Source: CBDBND01 sp965262665 (lineage in GTDB: Bacteria; Pseudomonadota; Alphaproteobacteria; Rhodospirillales; Rhodospirillaceae). Taken from it: a stretch of DNA of 64,000 nt. Below the pieces are notes generated by a model, which was not told where the DNA came from, made no database searches, and saw only the letters and a list, made by a program, of their open reading frames with translations. The stretch spans positions 434,001 to 498,000 of the forward strand of contig CBDHFR010000003.1 in the NCBI GenBank assembly GCA_965262665.1, read 5' to 3'. The translations under genes and the position numbers were made by a program. This document shows, one piece after another, positions 18,285 to 25,925 of the stretch; within the stretch, counting starts at the first letter, position 1, and every line of letters starts with the position of its first letter.

Positions 18285-18474
18285 GCCCGTTTCAAGAGTG
18301 ATCGAAAGTGAAGCGAGGGCCAAGTTAAACCCCAAGACGGAATTTAGTTTCCAATCTCTTGCCGCCTCAGACCTTCATGGCCGTGCGAGGTCATTCAAAT
18401 CACTGATCGACGGCGGAATGTCGTTGCATGACGCTGCCGGAGCGAGTGGAATACTGATCGGGGAGGATGAATAG
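18285..18474 (+). pseudogene. Portal protein, C-terminal part (inverted)
   Basis: The frame reads PVSRVIESEARAKLNP, SFQSLAASDLHGRARSFKSL and DGGMSLHDAAGASGILIGEDE before TAG. That is the HK97-family portal tail. It is on the plus strand, whereas the rest of the portal (19785-20644) is on the minus strand. Removing the IS copies and one GCC joins TIM to PVSRV in frame, restoring the gene. The Shine-Dalgarno GGGAGG for the next gene lies within its last codons. Confidence 0.85.
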
Positions 18475-18476
18475 CA

Positions 18477-18552
18477 ATGTTTCCCCCTCAGACAAACAAA
18501 GCTATTCCGTCCCCCTCAGTCGGGAGGGCGTTCCGATCCGCTCTCCTGGCTA
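18477..18552 (+). pseudogene. Large terminase, N-terminal fragment (inverted)
   Basis: An ATG two bases after the portal stop, preceded by GGGGAGGATG, starts MFPPQTNKAIPSPSVGRAFR and runs 25 codons into IS3 copy 2. Position, ribosome binding site and coupling to the portal identify it as the start of the terminase whose C-terminal part is at 14732-15567. It is too short to identify by sequence alone. Confidence 0.55.
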
Positions 18553-18590
18553 TGGACCTGCACCGCAAAAGTGGAGAGTTACCTTCTCAC

Positions 18591-19448
18591 CTAAGCCGCC
18601 ATACTTTCGCACTTCACCGGACTGATGCTGCCCAGATATGAATGGCGACGACGCGGATTATAAAATCCATTGATATAATGGAACAGGGCGTTTTGTGCCT
18701 GTTCCCTGGTTTCATAGTGTTCCCTCCATATTAATTCTGCTTTCAATGATTTGAAGAACGTTTCTACAGTCGCATTGCCATAGCAATTCCCTTTGCCAGA
18801 CATCGAAGAGAGAAAGCCGTGGCCTTTGAGAAGTTTCCGGTAATCGTTGGAGCAATACTGCGAGCCACGATCAGAATGATGAATGACCCCTGGTGGCGGT
18901 TGTCGCAATGCAATGGCCCTTTTCAGAGCCTTGATCGGCAAATCCCGTTTGAGCCTGTCGCTGACGGCCCAGCCAATGACACGGCGTGAATACAAATTGA
19001 TGATCACCGCAAGATACAGCCAGCCCGCTGCCGTCCAGAGATAGCCGATATCACCGGCCCATTTCTGGTTTGGTCCCGTGGCCTGAAAATCTCCATCCAG
19101 AAGGTTGGGAGCTATGTTGTGGTTGTGATTACTGTTTGTCGTGCGTTTGAATTTATGAGTTCTGACGATGCGAATATCGTTCTCCCGCATCAACCGCCCG
19201 ACCCGGCGTTCACCAATGACGCTGCCTTGATCCCTGAGTTCATCAGTCATTCGCTGGCGACCATAGGCCCGATAATTACGGGCATGTTCGGCACGAATAT
19301 GGGCCAAATAGACCCTGTCGTCGCGTTGGCGCTGACTGGCAGGGCGAGACACCCAAGCGTAGTAGCCGCTTTCACTGACCCTCAGGACTTTGCACATCCT
19401 GCAGATTGAAAAATTGGCCTTCTCCTTTGCGATGAAATAAAACCTCAT
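18591..19448 (-). CDS. IS3-family OrfB transposase (copy 2)
   Basis: 285 residues, unbroken: HTH_21 segment (RAYGRQRMTDELRDQGSV), rve domain with WAGDIGYLWTAAGW, HHSDRGSQYCSNDY and NATVETFFKSLKAE giving Asp, Asp, Glu. It differs from copy 1 at a few positions (His4 to Tyr, Ser to Gly after GDI, and Asp to Asn in VIINLYS). Confidence 0.93.
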   Translation of the reverse strand: MRFYFIAKEKANFSICRMCKVLRVSESGYYAWVSRPASQRQRDDRVYLAHIRAEHARNYRAYGRQRMTDELRDQGSVIGERRVGRLMRENDIRIVRTHKFKRTTNSNHNHNIAPNLLDGDFQATGPNQKWAGDIGYLWTAAGWLYLAVIINLYSRRVIGWAVSDRLKRDLPIKALKRAIALRQPPPGVIHHSDRGSQYCSNDYRKLLKGHGFLSSMSGKGNCYGNATVETFFKSLKAELIWREHYETREQAQNALFHYINGFYNPRRRHSYLGSISPVKCESMAA

Positions 19449-19720
19449 CGGCTTTGGCTCGCGAAGAAGGCCGTCGCTTTTTTTAAAATGTCCCGCTCCT
19501 CACGCAATGTCCTGTTCTCCTTGCAAAGGCGAGCCAATTCCTTGTCTTTATCATTATGAGGGCCGGACAGCAGCTCAGTGTGCTTATGACTGGTAATCCA
19601 CTTGCCTAATGTAGACAGGCCAATGCCAAGATCGGCGGCAACTTGCTTGTGTGATAGCCCGCTCGTCAATGCAATCCGAACGGCTTCAGAACGAAATTCC
19701 TCAGTTCTTCCGATACCCAT
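19445..19720 (-). CDS. IS3-family OrfA (copy 2)
   Basis: 91 residues, identical in sequence to OrfA of copy 1. The stop overlaps the OrfB start by four bases. Confidence 0.92.
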   Translation of the reverse strand: MGIGRTEEFRSEAVRIALTSGLSHKQVAADLGIGLSTLGKWITSHKHTELLSGPHNDKDKELARLCKENRTLREERDILKKATAFFASQSR

Positions 19721-19784
19721 ATGGGCCTCCTGTTGAGTTTAAACTTTAACAGAAGGCACTCTCCATTTTACCGGTACCAGTCCA

Positions 19785-20644
19785 GGCATGATCGTAGAGA
19801 ATACGAACTGCCTAAACGCCTCACGGGCTGAACTCGCTTGACCGCCAGTGCCGAACATTGAGGGAGGTACGCCACAAGCCGCTAACACTTGCTCATGGCT
19901 ATCATTGCGCAGTTTCACTAGGCTTTCAGGCGGATTAGCGCCTATACGCTTGCTTGACCAATCACTACCGGCAGGGCGAGCGTCTTCACCCCATGACCTG
20001 AGCATGGACGGAACTAACTTAGTTCTTCCTTTGCTCAGTCTTAAGTCATCCGCAAGACGTTTGACGGCCTCTTCGCCAAGGTTATCCAATGGAGCCGGGA
20101 GCACATATCCAGACGGGCTATTGGCCTCGCCGGAAAGCATAGATTCCACTCCCGCCAATGCAGTCGCAGTGAAACCGGCCAAGGCAAGTGGGGATATTCC
20201 TTTATGTGGCTGGACCGGATTGGCATTGATCCTAGGGTGAAAAATTTGCTCGCCAGGGACCGTTATGGACTGGTGGTAATCAGGCCCCGGAATCTCGACA
20301 CGATAGCGCCAGGATCGGCTATCAGTGCCACGGCCCGTGATATCCCATGAGGCGGCACGAATGAGAACAACGGCCCCGTTTTCTACCTCGATCAACCATA
20401 CCGATTCACCATGAGTGACAAGGGAGCTCCCGACCTCATGGAGTACATCAGGGCTTAAACCAGTCTCGCCAATTGACGGCTTAATGGTGCTCCCCGCAAA
20501 GGATCGCCCCCACAATCCGGCACACGTAGAAGCAGCCCCAGTGAGCCTAGGATCGGCTTTTGCAGTGCCTTGGGCACTACTGAGCATCAAGCCCAATAAC
20601 GCTTCGCTGTAGCCTTCCCGGACCTCAGTCTTAAACGGCCACAT
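19785..20644 (-). pseudogene. Portal protein (HK97 type), N-terminal part
   Basis: The ATG at 20644 (MWPFKTEVREGYSEALLGLM) is preferred; a GTG and an ATG lie just before it at 20650 and 20647. About 287 residues follow with ASTCAGLWGRSFAGS, EQIFHPRINANPVQPHKGISPL and CGVPPSMFGTGGQASSAREAFRQF, typical of the HK97-family portal. The portal forms the dodecameric ring at the capsid vertex through which DNA enters. The start overlaps the connector stop. It is cut by IS3 copy 2 at TIMP, and the last 62 residues are inverted to 18285-18474. Confidence 0.85.
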
Positions 20645-20990
20645 CATCACCCCCCACCAAAGGCACGATTGGCCGCTTTATAAAATCACTTAGAAGCAAT
20701 GCCGCACCTGAGTTTATCCAGGCGTTTGCGTGGCTTGTATAACCGGGAGCGGTAGGCCGTTGCAGCAGGTAGGCGCCCAGCGTCACGATTGATTGATTGC
20801 GGATTCCATGGGGAGTGTCAGCAATAGTCCGGGCGTCAATGATGGTCCGCACACTGTCGAATAACATGCGAGTTTCATTGCCGTCCGAGTCTTCGGGCAA
20901 TTGATCGGGGTTTGAGTGTTTTCCGATCAACAGACCAAACTCGCCCGCCGTTATCTCAGCTTTTGTTGAGTACGTTAGAAGCACCGATTC
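20631..20990 (-). pseudogene. Head-tail connector-like protein, N-terminus lost
   Basis: The frame reads LLTYSTKAEITAGEFGLLIG, DGNETRMLFDSVRTIIDART and NAWINSGAALLLSDFIKRP to the stop at 20631. Length (about 115 residues), helical content and position between capsid and portal fit a gp6-type head-tail connector. The upstream part of this frame (to 21182) is antisense-like read-through of the capsid gene. The true start was deleted together with the 3' part of the capsid gene, leaving an out-of-frame fusion near 20975. Confidence 0.5.
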
Positions 20991-21660
20991 TTTTTGGCGT
21001 GGTACTGCCCACCGTGATAGCGCCAGCCGTTTGCGGTACGTCCGCACCCTTGGCCACAGCATCGCTAGTAACAGAGGTTGAAACGGTCCCGGTTGCGTAT
21101 GTCCCGGATTTGACTGTCGGCATATCCACTTGCAACTTGTCAGCGACGGAAGGTGCGAACACGGCAGGCCGGATCGGATCAAGATTTATGCCCACCGTTC
21201 CAGGTGCGGGCGTCACGGTCGTGGCCCGGTTCTCAGTGTCCCGGTTCTCTGTCTGAGGTACGTCCCACAATTCCAACGGGATTTGACCGGCGTCTAACTC
21301 GCAAGCCTCATGCAGTTCTGCATCGGCCCCAGTCACCGCTCGGCCTTTCATGGCACTGGCAATGAAATTGGTTACCCTGGCCTTGCTGCGAAGCTCTAAC
21401 CTTTCCCTGGTCTCAGGGTCCAATCGTTCGCCCGAATTGTCGTTTGAAGCTTTTTCGTCCGCTTCACTCTCTTGAGATACCGCCGCCCGGAATCTAATTT
21501 CCAAGCTTTTGACTTGCTCCCCAGCTTTTTCAAGGGCCGTTAGATCGTCGGCGGGAGCCTCGCCCCCGTCCGTGACAGCTTTGTTGATTGAAGCCGTGAG
21601 ACTGTCTCGGGTCTCCCGCTGTTTACTCAATTCAATTTGCAGATTTTGAGATTGTCTCAT
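20956..21660 (-). pseudogene. Major capsid protein (HK97 fold), C-terminally truncated
   Basis: Residues 1-100 form a charged coiled coil (LEIRFRAAVSQESEADEKA), the scaffold-like delta region. Then come GQIPLELWDVP, TTVTPAPGTVGINLDPIRPA, VDMPTVKSGTYATGTVST and GAITVGSTTPKRIGAS, characteristic of an HK97-type capsid family common in alphaproteobacterial prophages. Relatives continue for about 150 residues after RIGAS. Here the frame leaves the family and stops six codons later, where the connector frame begins. So the P-domain half is deleted and no functional shell protein can be made. The ATG at 21660 has GAGGGG 11 bases upstream. Confidence 0.8.
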
Positions 21661-21683
21661 TGATTTGTGGCCCCTCTATCTAT

Positions 21684-21729
21684 GAGGTGACCACAAAAAA
21701 AGGCGAGCGCTTTTCGAGCGGTCACCCTC
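21684..21729. promoter_or_regulatory. Inverted GAGGTGACC / GGTCACCCTC boxes before the capsid operon
   Basis: GAGGTGACC (21684-21692) and GGTCACCCTC (21720-21729) form an inverted pair about 24 bases upstream of the capsid start. The same octamer GAGGTGAC occurs at 23440-23447, about 20 bases upstream of the alpA-type gene, in the same orientation. They are candidate operators for the island's own regulator. The evidence is the shared octamer and symmetry only. Confidence 0.35.
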
Positions 21730-21859
21730 CGTGGTGTGTTGAATGAAGTTTATTTCAATGCGTATGCATTAATCAAGTAAAAAAAATGCACGCAATTTCA
21801 ATTAGCGTTTCAGTAAGTCGCAAAATAATATTTTTTTACTGAAAGAGTGCATGGCAAGC

Positions 21860-22078
21860 TCATACTGTTGAACGCCCCCCAAAAACGCCGTAGATGAGTC
21901 TCATGCTCTTGGCGGTATGATCCTGACCTGAAAGATCATAGTTGCTCATCCTGAGCGATCCTAGGCGGTCGTATGAATCTTTAGCAGCCATCGGCCAGGG
22001 TGAATCTGCGGGGAGGTATACTGGCGGTCCCGATTCCGCCAGAACTTTATTAAAGTCTGTAGGTAAGGATACATCCAA
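21860..22078 (-). CDS. Small hypothetical protein of the island
   Basis: 72 residues (MDVSLPTDFNKVLAESGPPV and onward to GVFGGRSTV). No recognised domain. It lies between the iterons and the capsid operon on the same strand as the other island genes. The surrounding 21661-22238 stretch is AT-rich and otherwise shows no gene. It could be a small regulator or a chance frame. Confidence 0.35.
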   Translation of the reverse strand: MDVSLPTDFNKVLAESGPPVYLPADSPWPMAAKDSYDRLGSLRMSNYDLSGQDHTAKSMRLIYGVFGGRSTV

Positions 22079-22238
22079 TCATTCTTCTATATCTTCTCAT
22101 CCTTTAATACTCTTCTCTTTCTGCTTCTCTTTCTTAAAATTAAAAACCTGCTCGCCACTGTCCGTTAGGACATTTGCTTGCTCCTATATTTCTTTTTCTC
22201 CTATTTCTTTATCCCTCTTATATGAATACCCCTAATTT

Positions 22239-22293
22239 TGCGCAACCGCCCTTTCAATTCTGCGCAACCGCCTATCAAAATCTGCGCAACTGG
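22239..22293. repeat. Three 22-bp iterons (candidate island origin)
   Basis: TGCGCAACCGCC starts at 22239 and 22261, and TGCGCAACTGG at 22283, each exactly 22 bp apart, with partly conserved spacers (CTTTCAATTC, TATCAAAATC). Phased direct repeats of two helical turns beside a replication-type gene are the usual form of a Rep-binding origin. The flank at 22080-22240 is AT-rich and pyrimidine-rich, as expected of an unwinding region. Confidence 0.7.
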
Positions 22294-22316
22294 AAACGGA
22301 AATTCTTTCCTATTGG

Positions 22317-23165
22317 TCATAACTTGAGCTTTTCCCACTTCGCCAGTGACTCTAATTCTTCTTCCCTTGCCTTGAGTTCCGCCCAGTGGCAGTTCACGAA
22401 CGTATCAGAGTATGTGTAGATAAAAAGTGGGTCAGGCGTATGGGGACAATCCTCGTATTTTTTGTAAACGTTTTTCGTGAGATATTCCAAGTAGCCTTGC
22501 CAATCCTGCAAGGCTGACTTGATCGCAGGCATCAGATCGGGGTGACAGGCATCCACTTTCTTTCGTAACAAGTTAACTGACTTGCGGTCTACGCTTGAAA
22601 AGCCGTGAAAGTCTTTTGCCAATTCATCGGGCAGACTTAACCGCCAAACCGTTTCAAACTTTTTGTAAGTGTAAGGTGGGCATTTTGCTTCGATGGTCTC
22701 AAGCTCAGCCTTTGTGCTGTTCTCAACATACTCCGATACATTGCCCTTGCCCTTGTATAGAGTCTCGTAACGGATTCGAATCTTCGTGCAATTCAGTGAT
22801 CGGCGAATTTCTGTATAACCTTGCCGAGTTTCGATCAGGTCCAACTTTTTCAAACGAGTTATCGCACGTCGGTATTCCGCATAAGTCAAACAGGCATCCG
22901 CCGCCAACTCTTTCCCAGTGCGAACCCACCACACAAAACCGTCTTCTTCATGCAACGCTTCATGCGTCATTATTCGTTGCAGTCTATACAGCAGAACCGC
23001 CGCCGCCATGCCCGTGCTGTCCATGCCAGTCATGGACCGAATCGTGGCAATGTCCATAAATCTGAAACCATAACGTGCAACAAATTGTCTAGGGTCCAAC
23101 GTGTTTTTGTTGACTTGACCAATCTTGCTTTTGGCGTACTTGGTAGAGTGTTTCGGGTTGGTCAT
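22317..23165 (-). CDS. Island replication-type protein with winged helix
   Basis: 282 residues. The N-terminal 150 residues contain a probable winged helix-turn-helix (GKELAADACLTYAEYRRAIT then LKKLDLIETRQGYTEIRRSL), the arrangement seen in phage and plasmid initiator or DnaD-like proteins. The rest is helical and lysine/tryptophan-rich, without ATPase or primase motifs. The start codon overlaps the alpA-type stop (ATGA), so expression is coupled. The iterons lie 24 bp beyond its stop. Function as initiator is inferred from context; no specific family is recognised. Confidence 0.6.
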   Translation of the reverse strand: MTNPKHSTKYAKSKIGQVNKNTLDPRQFVARYGFRFMDIATIRSMTGMDSTGMAAAVLLYRLQRIMTHEALHEEDGFVWWVRTGKELAADACLTYAEYRRAITRLKKLDLIETRQGYTEIRRSLNCTKIRIRYETLYKGKGNVSEYVENSTKAELETIEAKCPPYTYKKFETVWRLSLPDELAKDFHGFSSVDRKSVNLLRKKVDACHPDLMPAIKSALQDWQGYLEYLTKNVYKKYEDCPHTPDPLFIYTYSDTFVNCHWAELKAREEELESLAKWEKLKL

Positions 23166-23419
23166 TGTTCCGTCCCTTTTTCGAACTGCTCACGCGTGAC
23201 TCCGCCGTCTGCAACTGGACGGTTTGCCACCCATTGCTGAATGGCATCGACCGGCCAAGCGATTGCCCTCGGCCCCATTTGTATGGGCTTGGGAAAGTCG
23301 GGAGTTTTAGTGAGACGCCACAGTGTGGCCTTGCTTATCCCAAGCGCATGACAAACGTCTTTGGGACGTAGAACGAGCTTAACGGTTTCTAGTAGAGAAT
23401 CATAATCGGTGGTGGGCAT
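23162..23419 (-). CDS. AlpA-family helix-turn-helix regulator
   Basis: 85 residues from the ATG at 23419, chosen because GGAGG lies seven bases upstream; an ATG at 23425 would overlap that site. The core reads LRPKDVCHALGISKATLWRLTKTPDFPKPIQMG then AIAWPVDAIQQWVANRP, the MerR-like winged-helix pattern of AlpA, the P4/PICI-type activator of excision and satellite genes. The first gene after the integrase on the same strand; it overlaps the replication-type gene. The GAGGTGAC box in its leader recurs before the capsid operon. Confidence 0.85.
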   Translation of the reverse strand: MPTTDYDSLLETVKLVLRPKDVCHALGISKATLWRLTKTPDFPKPIQMGPRAIAWPVDAIQQWVANRPVADGGVTREQFEKGTEQ

Positions 23420-23622
23420 AGTCATGCCTCCTCACTTGAGAGGTGACACGCTTTTCCATACCATCCGTGGATGTATCAGCGGCTGTCAGGACGACTGGCG
23501 AAGGGGTCTTTTCCGGCAATGACCTCGGTCAAATCAGAAAAGACAGGTGGGAACACAACGCCCGTCTAAGACTCTTTTCTCACAGATGAATCATACTCTG
23601 CAACGACAAAATTCAAAAAGTC

Positions 23623-24795
23623 TTACACGGTCGCAAAGTCGGCCCATGCGTCCATGACCGTGCGCCGTTGTTCGAATAGGTCACTGCGAAAATATGCACC
23701 CTCAACTCCCCCGACAACGTGAGCTAGTGCAGCCTCGGCAATCTCTCTTGACACTCCCGTTTCTGCCGCCCAATCACGAAACGATGATCGAAAGCCGTGG
23801 ACGGTTTCTTTTATTCCCGCCGCTCGCAGTACCTTGACCAATGCCTTGTCGCCGAAAGGCTTACCGATGCGGGATGAGGGGAACACCAAGGTTGAACCAT
23901 CTGACAGTGATCTAACTTGTTCCAGGATTTCCATGCAACGCGAAGACAACGGCACGCGGTGTGCTTTCCCTGCTTTCATTCTCTCGCCTGGAATAGTCCA
24001 CACGGCTTGCTCTAGGTCTATTTCATCCCATCTTGCCCCCCGGACCTCGCCAGACCGGCAAGCAGTGAGGATCACAAATTCCAGGGCCAACTTTGAAGAC
24101 TGGCTCCCATCGGTCTCCCTTATCTTAGCGATTGCTCTTGGAACCTTTGCAAAGGGTAAGGCCGCATGGTGCCTTTTCGTGTGGCCGTTAGCGGGCGGTA
24201 AGACGGCCTGAGCCACGTGGGCCGGATCATCGGTGCGGAACCCATGAGCGATAGCCCAACGCATGATAATCCCGATCCGATTTAAGAGCCTTTTAGCGGT
24301 CTCGTGTTTCTCGTTCCAAATAGGGGTGACAATCCCCAAAACATCCGCTGTTGTGACCTGACTAACCGGCCTATCCCCTATCAACGGGAAAGCATGAATA
24401 CCAAAAGACTGGCGCCAGTCTTGCTCAGATCGGCTCGACCCCTTCCAGCTTTCCCGGTGAAGGCCGATCACGGATTCAAGGGCTTCTGCAAGTGTGGGGA
24501 TGCCTTTGTTCCTGGGGTCCCGACCCTCAACGATGGCTTGAACATTTTCTCTTGCTTTGGTACTGGCCTTGGACAGTGTAACGGCAGGATATTTGCCAAG
24601 GCCGATATTATTGACCTTGCCCCCGGTCCTAACACGTTGAGCCCAAACCTTACTCAAACGATTGTTGGCCAAGGGTTTCACGATTAGATAAAGCCCGAAG
24701 CCCCCATGGCCGTCACCATAGCTTCCAGGCTCGGCGATGGTCTTCACAAAGGGGGCGGAAAGGGTCTTAGGCTTCTGCATCATTATACCTATCAT
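23623..24795 (-). CDS. P4-type tyrosine integrase of the island
   Basis: 390 residues. An N-terminal DUF4102 arm-binding domain (GSYGDGHGGFGLYLIVKP, VNNIGLGKYPAVTLSKA), a core-binding domain, then the catalytic domain with TACRSGEVRGARW (Arg), AGKAHRVPLS (Lys), HGFRSSFRDWA (HxxR), ALAHVVGGVEGAYFRS (His and Tyr). All active-site residues are present, so the enzyme looks functional. It sits 126 bp inside attR and reads toward the island interior. An ATG at 24783 (MQKPKTLSAPF) is an alternative start. Confidence 0.93.
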   Translation of the reverse strand: MIGIMMQKPKTLSAPFVKTIAEPGSYGDGHGGFGLYLIVKPLANNRLSKVWAQRVRTGGKVNNIGLGKYPAVTLSKASTKARENVQAIVEGRDPRNKGIPTLAEALESVIGLHRESWKGSSRSEQDWRQSFGIHAFPLIGDRPVSQVTTADVLGIVTPIWNEKHETAKRLLNRIGIIMRWAIAHGFRTDDPAHVAQAVLPPANGHTKRHHAALPFAKVPRAIAKIRETDGSQSSKLALEFVILTACRSGEVRGARWDEIDLEQAVWTIPGERMKAGKAHRVPLSSRCMEILEQVRSLSDGSTLVFPSSRIGKPFGDKALVKVLRAAGIKETVHGFRSSFRDWAAETGVSREIAEAALAHVVGGVEGAYFRSDLFEQRRTVMDAWADFATV

Positions 24796-24828
24796 TATAA
24801 CTTTTTCTGAGTGATGACAAGGTATCTT

Positions 24829-24915
24829 ATGAGACCCTATGAAGGAAAGTTTTATTCTATATCAGTGGTTTATATATACTTCTGAGACTACCTGATACTA
24901 GCTGAAACCCTAGTC
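24829..24915. promoter_or_regulatory. Candidate integrase arm-type repeats near attR
   Basis: Between the integrase start and attR three similar boxes occur: ATGAGACCCTATG (24829), CTGAGACTACCTG (24882) and CTGAAACCCTAGT (24903). The left-end repeats at 13632 and 14392 share GGGACCC(T/A)AT. Similar short boxes on both sides of the core would suit P and P' arm sites. The region also holds an AT-rich stretch likely to include the int promoter. Confidence 0.4.
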
Positions 24916-24921
24916 TGCCGA

Positions 24922-24931
24922 CGCCATCTCA
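24922..24931 (+). repeat. Right attachment core (attR)
   Basis: ACGCCATCTC, identical to 13529-13538. The sequence to its right continues the transposase (AACCGCCGCGATATT). Confidence 0.85.
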
Positions 24932-25051
24932 ACCGCCGCGATATTTTCAAACAAGCCCGAGCCACTGCCCTGGTCGAGTGGCGTCAACTTGCTACCTGAA
25001 GATCCTGTATTATGGTTTCTTCTGCTCCGGGCCAGTTGGTCTGACAATGCC
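24932..25051 (+). mobile_element. IS6-family element copy C, right part
   Basis: The last 23 transposase codons with stop, and the right terminal repeat ending in TCTGACAATGCC. With 12855-13538 this makes an 804-bp element. Confidence 0.92.
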
Positions 25052-25262
25052 CCCTGCACACCCACGGATTTTCTAGAGCTAGGTAGGACTACCTGCGAGC
25101 AAACGTTCTTGGGGGAAATCGCTCTGGCGAGCGACCAGGATCAGCAGGACAGGTGAAAAAAGCCGCGAAATGCTTTCCGGGTTCCACGGCCGAGTGCGAT
25201 TAACAGGGTGAGTGTGACGAATATTCGCTCACGAACCGCTGCAGCTGAAAAGAGGGAGCGAA

Positions 25263-25925
25263 ATGGCTCGACCGTTGACGAAAACCAAAGGGGGAGGCGG
25301 ACTGTATGCGCGTCCGATAGCGGTCGGGGCTCAGATCGACGAGGCCGTCTGCCTCTCACGATCCGAGTTGCAGACCCGTCTCTTGATCGCTGATCGCAAC
25401 GCCCCCGGCTATCTGCGCTCCGAGTGCCTCGTCCATCTGGTGCGACAGGGGCGGCGGTCTGACGACCAACAGCTGATGAGCGCTGTGTTGCCAGTCTTGC
25501 TTGGGCGATGCGAAGCGAATCTCTTGGTTAAGGTCCCGGACGGTGGAATGCCGGACGCTGCAAGCCTTCGGCAAGAAATTCTGGAAGACCTGACGGATCT
25601 TTTCGTGACAGACGGGACGGGCGCCCTCCCCGACGAGCTCGATTTCTACGAATGTCGGTTCAACAAAGCGTTCAGGGCCCTGCGCATCGATGCGGTTCGT
25701 CGAGATGTACGGCGGCGGAAACGCGGCATTACTGTGATCGACCTGCCGCCATCCGAAGCGGCAAGTGAACCAGAAGGTTATGAGGATGCATTCGCCCGAG
25801 TGTCGGACGCATTCAAGATTCTGCCGACGCAGGAGTGGGATGTTTTCCGGGAACCGTTCGTGAAGGAGATCGAAGCTCTGCCGGCCGATGAACGCGACGC
25901 CGTCATCCTCGTCCATGTCCTCGGG
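25263..25925 (+). pseudogene. Sigma-70-like factor, 3' end lost in a fusion
   Basis: An ATG at 25263, after GAGGGAG, starts a frame with APGYLRSECLVHLVRQGRR, LPVLLGRCEANLLVKVPDG, FYECRFNKAFRALRIDAVRR and ALPADERDAVILVHVLGY. Order and motifs resemble region 2 and the start of region 4 of an ECF/sigma-70-like family found on alphaproteobacterial elements. After VHVLG the expected helix-turn-helix is missing and the DNA switches, out of frame, into ThiF-like sequence. This is a deletion junction near 25922. The unshifted frame reads nonsense to 26024. Confidence 0.5.

Larger units (their letters stand above)
18553..19784 (-). mobile_element. IS3-family element, copy 2 (1232 bp)
   Basis: The complete element is in inverse orientation to copy 1. 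Its outer flank (GGC at 19785-19787, i.e. GCC on the minus strand) matches the right flank of copy 1, and its inner flank is CTA. The crossed pairing is the footprint of recombination between the two inverted copies. Confidence 0.93.
13529..24931. mobile_element. Integrative island with capsid/packaging genes (satellite-like)
   Basis: An 11.4 kb block is bounded by the direct repeat ACGCCATCTC (13529-13538 and 24922-24931) and splits an IS6-family transposase gene. Read on the minus strand from the right end it contains: tyrosine integrase, AlpA-type regulator, replication-type protein, 22-bp iterons, HK97-type capsid protein, connector, portal, large terminase, HNH endonuclease and a membrane-protein cargo. 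Two IS3 copies (2464 bp) and one IS30 (1482 bp) are later insertions, so the original island was about 7.4 kb. No tail, lysis or lysogeny-repressor genes are seen. This composition resembles capsid-forming phage-inducible islands. Capsid, portal and terminase are now broken, so it is a fossil. Confidence 0.85.

Noticed and set aside
20956..21182. Overlapping start of the connector frame as a real N-terminus
   Set aside because: The upstream residues are arginine- and serine-rich read-through of the capsid coding strand in another frame, without family similarity.
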